From contig CAIYUD010000069.1 of NCBI GenBank assembly GCA_903929325.1, positions 1 to 8,618 on the forward strand: a stretch of DNA of 8,618 nucleotides. Reading direction: 5' to 3'. The stretch's first letter is position 1. Each line of letters starts with the position of its first letter. The stretch comes from an uncultured Opitutia bacterium (lineage in GTDB: Bacteria; Verrucomicrobiota; Verrucomicrobiia; Opitutales; UBA953). Below are positions 1-4,800 of the stretch, piece after piece. Made by a program: the position numbers and the translations under genes. The notes below the pieces were generated by a model. It saw nothing but the letters and a program-made list of their open reading frames with translations, was not told the origin of the DNA and searched no databases.

Positions 1-2040
1 GTCGCCCAACTTGCAGACGTCTTCGACGTTGTTCACGCGGAAGTCAGCCAGTTCGGAGACGTGGACGAGGCCTTCTTGGCCAGGAAGACATTCGACGAAT
101 ACGCCGAATTCTTTCACGGAGCGCACGATACCTTTATAAGTTTTCTCGATTTCGATTTGAGCCGAAATCAGGTTCACTTCGTTGACAGCGCGGGCGAGCT
201 TCTCTGCATCGATTGCAAAGATGGTGACCCAACCGGAGTCGTCTTGGTCGATATCAATTTGGCAACCGGTATACTCGGTGATGCGTTTGATATTCTTACC
301 ACCTGGACCAATAAGCGCGCCGATCTTGTCGGACGGAATCTTGATACGGTGAGTGCGTGGAGTGTGTTCCTTGAGTTCAGCACGGAAGCTCGGCATTGCC
401 GCTTCCATGATGGTCAAGATCGCTTCACGTGCGGTCTTGTTCTGAACAATCGACTCCTTGGCAATCGCGATAGGGAGACCGTGGATCTTGAGGTCGAGCT
501 GGAAGGCAGTGATGCCTTCGCGCGTACCGCAGATCTTGAAGTCCATGTCACCGAAATGGTCTTCGGCGCCAATGATGTCGGTGAGGACTTTGTGGCGGGC
601 AATCTTGCCACCCTGCTCGTCGGTGACGAGACCGCAGGAGATACCTGCGACGGGGAGCTTAATCGGAACGCCAGCGTCCATCAGAGCCAAGGTACCACCA
701 CAGACCGAAGCCATGGAAGTGGAACCGTTGGATTCCATAATCTCGGAGACGAGACGGATGGAATAAGGGAAGTCCTGTTCGGAAGGCAGCACCGAGAGCA
801 ATGCACGCTCTGCGAGGTTACCGTGGCCGGTCTCGCGACGGCTGGTCATACCAAAACGCCCTGTCTCACCAACGGAGAAAGGAGGGAAGTTATAGTGCAA
901 GAGGAACGAGCGGGTCTTAGGACCGCCCGTGATGGCATCGACTTCTTGGGCATCCTTGGAAGTACCAAGGGTCGCAAGCACGAGACCCTGGGTCTCACCG
1001 CGCTGGAAGATAGCGGAGCCGTGGACGCGTGGAAGCACGTCGGTAGCGCAGCTAATCTTGCGGAGGTCAGCAGGACCGCGACCGTCGGCACGCTTGCCGG
1101 ACTGGATGATCGCATTGCGATAGACCTTCTCTTGGAGTTTCTCGAACGCCATCTTGACGTTGCGGGTGTCGAAGGTTTCGCCGAGCTCAGCCTTACAAGC
1201 AGCTTTAGCCTTCTCGATCACAGCTTTCACGGCATTACCGCGAGCAGCTTTAGATTCCAGGAAGATAGCTTTCTGGAGTTGTTCGCCTTCAGCCGAAACG
1301 CGCTCGCAGATAGCGAGAGCCTTGGCGTCGACGGTGACGAGCGGGTACGTGCGCTTTGTCTTACCAACTTTTGCAGCGAGTTCGCGCTGTGCACGGATGA
1401 GGGGCTGAATAGCTTTTTGTGAGTATTCAAGTGCGGCGACGAAGTCGGCATCGCTGATTTGGTCAGCAGAACCTTCGATCATCATCATGTCGTTTTCGTT
1501 ACCAACGTAGATGAGGTCCAAGTCGGACTCATACATTTGTTCGTGGGTAGGATTGACGACGAACTGTCCACCAACGCGACCAAGGCGGATGCCAGCAATC
1601 GGGCCGTTCCAAGGAATGTCGGAGCAAAGGAGCGCAGCCGAAGCAGCAGTCACCATGAGCGCATCAGGGTCGTTGGATTGGTCAGCCGAAAGCACGAGGC
1701 CGATGACCTGCACTTCATTCAAGAAGCCCTCAGGGAAGAGGGGGCGCAGGGGGCGGTCGCAAAGACGGGAGGTGATGACTTCCTTGTCGCTCGGTTTAGC
1801 TTCGCGACGGAAGTAGCTACCAGGGAAGCGGCCGGCTGCGGCAAACTTTTCGCGGTAGTCAACTGTCAGAGGGAAGAAGTCCTGGTCGGGTGAGCGAAGG
1901 TCTTCGGCGGCGGTGGCGGAAACGAAGAGCGTGGTATCGCCCTTACGGATAGTGACAGCACCATTAGCCAATCGGCCAATGCTACCTGAGCTGATGGTGA
2001 TACCGAATTCTTCGATAGTCACCGAGTGTTGTTGTTTCAT
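1..2040 (-). CDS. pnp: Polynucleotide phosphorylase (PNPase), 3' end beyond window
   Basis: PNPase degrades RNA 3'-to-5' using phosphate, releasing nucleoside diphosphates; it acts in the cytoplasm as a trimer, often with RNase E-type degradosomes. The frame is open from ATG at 2040 to the window edge: 680 residues, of a family usually near 700-730, so only the end of the S1 domain is missing. In order I see the first RNase PH domain (with FRREAKPSD near residues 77-85 and RLCDRPLRPLF near 92-102), an alpha-helical linker, the second RNase PH domain with the metal-binding GDMDFK (D498, D500, K502), a KH domain with IGPGG (577-581), and an S1 domain from about residue 633 (YKGIVRSVKEFGVFVE). 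It follows rpsO by 135 bp, the classic bacterial order. No Shine-Dalgarno sequence precedes the start; the leader there is A/C-rich. The long plus-strand open frame over this gene is a shadow. Confidence 0.97.
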   Translation of the reverse strand, partial: MKQQHSVTIEEFGITISSGSIGRLANGAVTIRKGDTTLFVSATAAEDLRSPDQDFFPLTVDYREKFAAAGRFPGSYFRREAKPSDKEVITSRLCDRPLRPLFPEGFLNEVQVIGLVLSADQSNDPDALMVTAASAALLCSDIPWNGPIAGIRLGRVGGQFVVNPTHEQMYESDLDLIYVGNENDMMMIEGSADQISDADFVAALEYSQKAIQPLIRAQRELAAKVGKTKRTYPLVTVDAKALAICERVSAEGEQLQKAIFLESKAARGNAVKAVIEKAKAACKAELGETFDTRNVKMAFEKLQEKVYRNAIIQSGKRADGRGPADLRKISCATDVLPRVHGSAIFQRGETQGLVLATLGTSKDAQEVDAITGGPKTRSFLLHYNFPPFSVGETGRFGMTSRRETGHGNLAERALLSVLPSEQDFPYSIRLVSEIMESNGSTSMASVCGGTLALMDAGVPIKLPVAGISCGLVTDEQGGKIARHKVLTDIIGAEDHFGDMDFKICGTREGITAFQLDLKIHGLPIAIAKESIVQNKTAREAILTIMEAAMPSFRAELKEHTPRTHRIKIPSDKIGALIGPGGKNIKRITEYTGCQIDIDQDDSGWVTIFAIDAEKLARAVNEVNLISAQIEIEKTYKGIVRSVKEFGVFVECLPGQEGLVHVSELADFRVNNVEDVCKLGD

Positions 2041-2072
2041 GTGTGTTTTGGGTGCGGTTTGATCCGCGTTGT

Positions 2073-2104
2073 GCTGGGCGGGATGCCCAGCGGGTTTTTT
2101 CTTT
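2073..2104 (+). terminator. Hairpin with U-run in the rpsO-pnp spacer, terminator-like on the plus strand
   Basis: GCTGGGC (2073-2079) and GCCCAGC (2085-2091) form a perfect 7-bp stem with a 5-nt loop. On the plus strand they are followed by GGG and then TTTTTTCTTTT (2095-2105), the shape of an intrinsic terminator. Every gene here is on the minus strand, where the same element is a stem preceded by an A-rich run inside the pnp leader. It could stop antisense transcripts running across pnp. On the minus strand it could be a processing or stabilising hairpin like the one RNase III cuts ahead of pnp in enterobacteria. The rest of the 135-bp spacer shows nothing clear. Confidence 0.4.
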
Positions 2105-2175
2105 TGGGGAAAGTTAAACCGTAAGGCCGGCCTCGCCACAGGGGCAGGGACGGACAGGTACGGTCAAGCGCTCGC

Positions 2176-2436
2176 TTACTTACGCAGGCTGAGCTTGGTG
2201 ATAATCGCGTTGTAGCGTTCCACCTCGGTAGCCTTGAGATAATTGAGCAGCTTGCGGCGACGATTGGTCATCTGGATCAGACCGCGGCGGCTGTGGAAAT
2301 CTTTACGGTGGTCACGAAGGTGTTCCGTGAGGTGGTTGATGCGTGCCGTGAGGAGCGCAACTTGGACTTCGGATGAACCGGTGTCCTTAGCGTCCTTTTG
2401 GAACTGTTTGATGAGGTCTGTCTTATCGATCGACAT
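2176..2436 (-). CDS. rpsO: 30S ribosomal protein S15
   Basis: S15 is a primary binder of 16S rRNA in the central domain of the small subunit and helps form a bridge to the 50S subunit. The 86-residue product is close to the usual 88-89. It carries the recognisable core: GSSEVQVALLTARINHL (residues 20-36), then LRDHRKDFHSRRGL (40-53) and the NRRRKLLNYL helix (58-67), ending in a basic LSLRK. The start at 2436 gives the normal S15 N terminus. Upstream is a C/A-rich stretch without a Shine-Dalgarno sequence. It is followed by pnp, the common rpsO-pnp arrangement, in which S15 often controls its own translation by binding its mRNA leader. Confidence 0.98.
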   Translation of the reverse strand: MSIDKTDLIKQFQKDAKDTGSSEVQVALLTARINHLTEHLRDHRKDFHSRRGLIQMTNRRRKLLNYLKATEVERYNAIITKLSLRK

Positions 2437-2606
2437 GGTATGTGGTGTGTTTGTTTGGGTTGGAGCCGCCCTGGGGTGTTTCCCGTGGACCAGCTACGCG
2501 CCGATCTCACCGTGTGGTAGCGGAAGTTTCCGCTGGCCCGTGCGAGAGGGGCGCCGCCCCGCTCGCTCACGAAGGTAAGCCTTTTAAATGAGGGTTCCCC
2601 CCTCCC
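2437..2606 (-). promoter_or_regulatory. GC-rich structured leader upstream of rpsO
   Basis: No gene is credible here; the open frames crossing it are shadows of rpsO. The stretch holds three inverted repeats: AGCGGA/TCCGCT around a 4-nt loop (2519-2534); GCGAG-A-GGGGC with GCCCC-G-CTCGC around a 3-nt loop (2542-2566), a 10-bp stem with one mismatch; and GAGGG/CCCTC (2590-2604). The A/C-rich tract next to the rpsO start is unstructured by eye. Such a leader fits autoregulation by S15, which is known in several phyla with unrelated RNA structures, but no known S15-binding motif is recognised. I could not place a convincing -35/-10 pair; AT-rich bases at 2581-2588 are the only candidate -10 area. 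Confidence 0.35.
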
Positions 2607-2615
2607 GATGCAAGG

Positions 2616-2668
2616 GCAATTAAGAGACTAAAGACTAAGGCTAAAGGACTAAAAGGGGTGCTAATTGC
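2616..2668. repeat. 7-bp inverted repeat flanking a heptad block
   Basis: GCAATTA (2616-2622) and TAATTGC (2662-2668) are perfect inverted copies. They bracket the inverted heptad block and about ten further bases. They could close a short stem or mark the edges of a small inserted unit. Seven bases is short enough to arise by chance, so the call rests mainly on its exact placement around the block. Confidence 0.35.
2626..2653 (+). repeat. Heptanucleotide repeat block, inverted orientation (four units)
   Basis: Four tandem 7-mers read on the plus strand: GACTAAA, GACTAAG, GCTAAAG (one base out of register) and GACTAAA. They are the reverse complement of the TTTAGTC units at 2707-2789. Bases 2624-2646 can pair with 2706-2729, with one bulged base in about 24, over a loop of roughly 59 nt. 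They can alternatively pair with 2761-2791. In the transcript leaving the cytochrome gene this would form a long AU-rich stem. Confidence 0.85.
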
Positions 2669-2706
2669 AGGGAGCTTAAGACCTAAAGTCTCACCTGGCC
2701 GTTTTC

Positions 2707-2789
2707 TTTAGTCCTTAGTCTTTAGTCTCACTTTAATCCTAAGTCTCACTTGGCACATCTCTTTAGTCTTTAGTCCTTAGTCTTTAGTC
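2707..2789 (-). repeat. Heptanucleotide repeat blocks, direct orientation, abutting the cytochrome stop codon
   Basis: On the plus strand the unit is TTTAGTC, with CTTAGTC as a variant; it reads GACTAAA in the direction of the genes. The blocks are 2707-2727 (three units), 2732-2745 (two degenerate units) and 2762-2789 (four units). A further degenerate unit lies near 2683-2690. Each block is followed by TCAC; three times this extends to TCACYTGGC, which at 2790-2798 is the stop and last codons of the cytochrome gene. The array touches the stop codon directly, so it forms the 3' untranslated region of that gene and may act in termination or mRNA stability. It resembles the short heptameric repeats (STRR) known in cyanobacteria in size, not in sequence. 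Confidence 0.9.
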
Positions 2790-4793
2790 TCACTTGGCCG
2801 TCTTCGTCGTCCGTAAGTGCTGCCAAATCGCCTCAAACTGATCATCCGCCTGTCCATCGAGTGTCTCGGTAATTTGGGTCTGCCCGTCTTCGTCGACAAA
2901 CTTCGGCATCTTGGTATCAGGCGTCACGCGGGTTGGGGCAATCATCCAGCGCTTATAGAAACTTGGACGAAGGCGTTCGGTCGCAGTTGCGAGATTCGTC
3001 GATGGGGCTTCGAAAGGTGCCGTCGCTGGGCGCGTGCCGAGCGGGTGACATTGAATGCAATTAAATCCGCCTGTCGCACCGAGTAACTTCGTACCAATCT
3101 TGGCAAGTTCGTCGTCCACCGGATCTTCTTTAGCCAAGGTACAACTGAAGCCATGCTGGTGACTTAATCCGGTAGAAAGTCCTGAAGCGTAAAAAGCAAA
3201 AGCGGGCATGCGGGCAATCAACCAGTAACGCGGCTTTGCCATCGGCTGGCCGGCAATGAAGGCAGCAGACCACTCGGGACGAAGTTTTTCGCCAAGCCAA
3301 GTTAACGATGGTAAAGGACCGTCCGGGTGAGGGTCGCCCTCTTTGACCTCTTTCTTAGGTGCCGCTGCCCGCAGTGTCTTACAGTCAGCATCCAAAGTTG
3401 ACCACACACTGGGTTGTCCATCGTGCTCGTGACATGCCGCGCAACGTAACTGCGTGATTTGCCGTGCCGCAAATTCCGCAGGCACATCCACTTTGAGTGA
3501 CGCAAAATCAGTCTGCGCAAATGCGCGGAGTGCAGAAATCTGCGAAGCGGACAAAGCGAAATCAGGGGCTTGTCCGTGCGCAACACCCGCATCTGTGACG
3601 CAACCCTTGGTCCATCCTGTCTTCAGAGTATCTGCCAACGAAGGACGTCCCGGAATCGCAGCGCCTGCATGACAATTCAAACAGCCGGCAGCAACGAGCT
3701 GTGCTGCACCTTTTTCGACGTCACCTTTGGGCGCCGCCGGCAAAACGAGTTTCGCTTCCGTTAACAAATATGCCGAGAGCTGCGCGGCCTCTTCAGCACT
3801 TAACTGGAAGTTTGGCATACGCGTCGCCCGGTAAAGTTTCGCCGGATCCTGCAAGTACTCTATCAATGCTGCGGGCTGCCACTTCGCAGCAACGTGCGCA
3901 AGCGGTACGCGATTTCCCGCATCTGCCACCGCCGTACCCGGCGTCGTGTGACAGGCAATACAACCGAGATTCGCAAAGAGTGCACCGCCCGTTGTTGATT
4001 GCGTGGCATCAACCTTGCCGCCGACAGGCGCGCCCTGTGACGCAAGGTAAGCTGCTAAATCTACAGCCCGTGAATCTGGCTTGGCTAAATCGCCTGAAAA
4101 AACTTTTGGCATCAAACTGCCCGGACGGTAGGCATGCGGATCTTGAATCCACGCCAATAAAAAGGCCTGCGTATAACGCTCACCAAGATTCGCGAGGATG
4201 GGGGCGTCTTGAGCGAGCTCAGGCATGCCCTGCCCCGCCATGGGCACACGAGCGGCGTCGATGTGACATTGGGCGCACCGCAGTTGCGCAAAGAGCCGAC
4301 GTCCTTCGCGCTTCGCCATACCTGCAGCCGTGAGCTCAGGGTTATGTCGCAAGACCATCGGCGGAACGGGCTCTACCGGAAATGCACGCGCAGACCATTG
4401 CAGACGGAAAGTGGCATCACCCGTAGTCGGTGGCGTGTACTCTACCACAATCGGATTCTCACCTTTATTTAAAGTAATCGCAGAACCTTTGGTACCCTCA
4501 AAGACAGTTTGTCCATTGATGGTGCACTTAGCCGTTCCCGTAAGCACCGCACTAAAGCGAACCTCTGCACGTAAATCTGAAACGAGTACGCCCGTCCATT
4601 TAGCCTTAAAGGGTCCAACAGGTAGAAACGGTGAAACCACTTCGCCTGCAGGCACGTGCAATGCCACAAGGCGTTCGACACGAACATCCGACTGACCGCC
4701 CGCTTCAAGTTGCAGGGCTAAACCAGGCTCAGAAGGTGCCGCAACGGCGCAAGCCGCTGAAAAGCACATACCGATAAAACCTAGCAGCCGCAT
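2790..4793 (-). CDS. Exported pentaheme c-type cytochrome with N-terminal PA14-like domain
   Basis: A likely periplasmic electron carrier. From ATG at 4793 it is 667 residues with a signal peptide (residues 1-18, cut after AVA). A beta-rich domain follows at about 25-135, resembling PA14-like carbohydrate-binding modules. Five heme-attachment motifs come next: CAQCH (173-177), CIACH (278-282), CLNCH (371-375), CAACH (451-455) and CIQCH (579-583). Candidate distal methionines in an MP context follow four of them: M228, M326, M529 and M629. The third domain has QAPDF (408-412) where the methionine would be expected. Non-heme cysteines C398, C471 and C551 could form disulfides. An upstream in-frame ATG at 4880 would overlap the preceding gene by 80 bp and put a second hydrophobic stretch before the signal peptide, so I prefer 4793, 7 bp after that gene's stop. 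The tight spacing implies co-transcription and a shared task, probably accepting electrons from the propeller protein. Specific substrate and partners are unknown. Confidence 0.9.
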   Translation of the reverse strand: MRLLGFIGMCFSAACAVAAPSEPGLALQLEAGGQSDVRVERLVALHVPAGEVVSPFLPVGPFKAKWTGVLVSDLRAEVRFSAVLTGTAKCTINGQTVFEGTKGSAITLNKGENPIVVEYTPPTTGDATFRLQWSARAFPVEPVPPMVLRHNPELTAAGMAKREGRRLFAQLRCAQCHIDAARVPMAGQGMPELAQDAPILANLGERYTQAFLLAWIQDPHAYRPGSLMPKVFSGDLAKPDSRAVDLAAYLASQGAPVGGKVDATQSTTGGALFANLGCIACHTTPGTAVADAGNRVPLAHVAAKWQPAALIEYLQDPAKLYRATRMPNFQLSAEEAAQLSAYLLTEAKLVLPAAPKGDVEKGAAQLVAAGCLNCHAGAAIPGRPSLADTLKTGWTKGCVTDAGVAHGQAPDFALSASQISALRAFAQTDFASLKVDVPAEFAARQITQLRCAACHEHDGQPSVWSTLDADCKTLRAAAPKKEVKEGDPHPDGPLPSLTWLGEKLRPEWSAAFIAGQPMAKPRYWLIARMPAFAFYASGLSTGLSHQHGFSCTLAKEDPVDDELAKIGTKLLGATGGFNCIQCHPLGTRPATAPFEAPSTNLATATERLRPSFYKRWMIAPTRVTPDTKMPKFVDEDGQTQITETLDGQADDQFEAIWQHLRTTKTAK

Positions 4794-4800
4794 CAGATCT

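Noticed and set aside
61..1422. 453-residue plus-strand open frame
   Set aside because: It is antisense to pnp, whose translation shows intact catalytic, KH and S1 motifs; the plus-strand product matches no family and is a codon-bias shadow.
2243..2578. Plus- and minus-strand small open frames across rpsO and its leader
   Set aside because: They overlap the confident S15 gene in other frames and have low-complexity, arginine/serine-rich products.
2616..2800. CRISPR-like array
   Set aside because: Repeats are 7-mers in tandem without regular 30-40 bp spacers, and no cas genes are near.
3701..4333. 210-residue plus-strand open frame
   Set aside because: It lies wholly antisense to heme domains of the cytochrome, with no recognisable fold or signal; treated as a shadow.
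2741..4793. Lipoprotein signal on the cytochrome (Cys at residue 15, FSAAC)
   Set aside because: The residue three before the cysteine is serine and the hydrophobic region before it would be too short; ordinary cleavage after AVA fits better.
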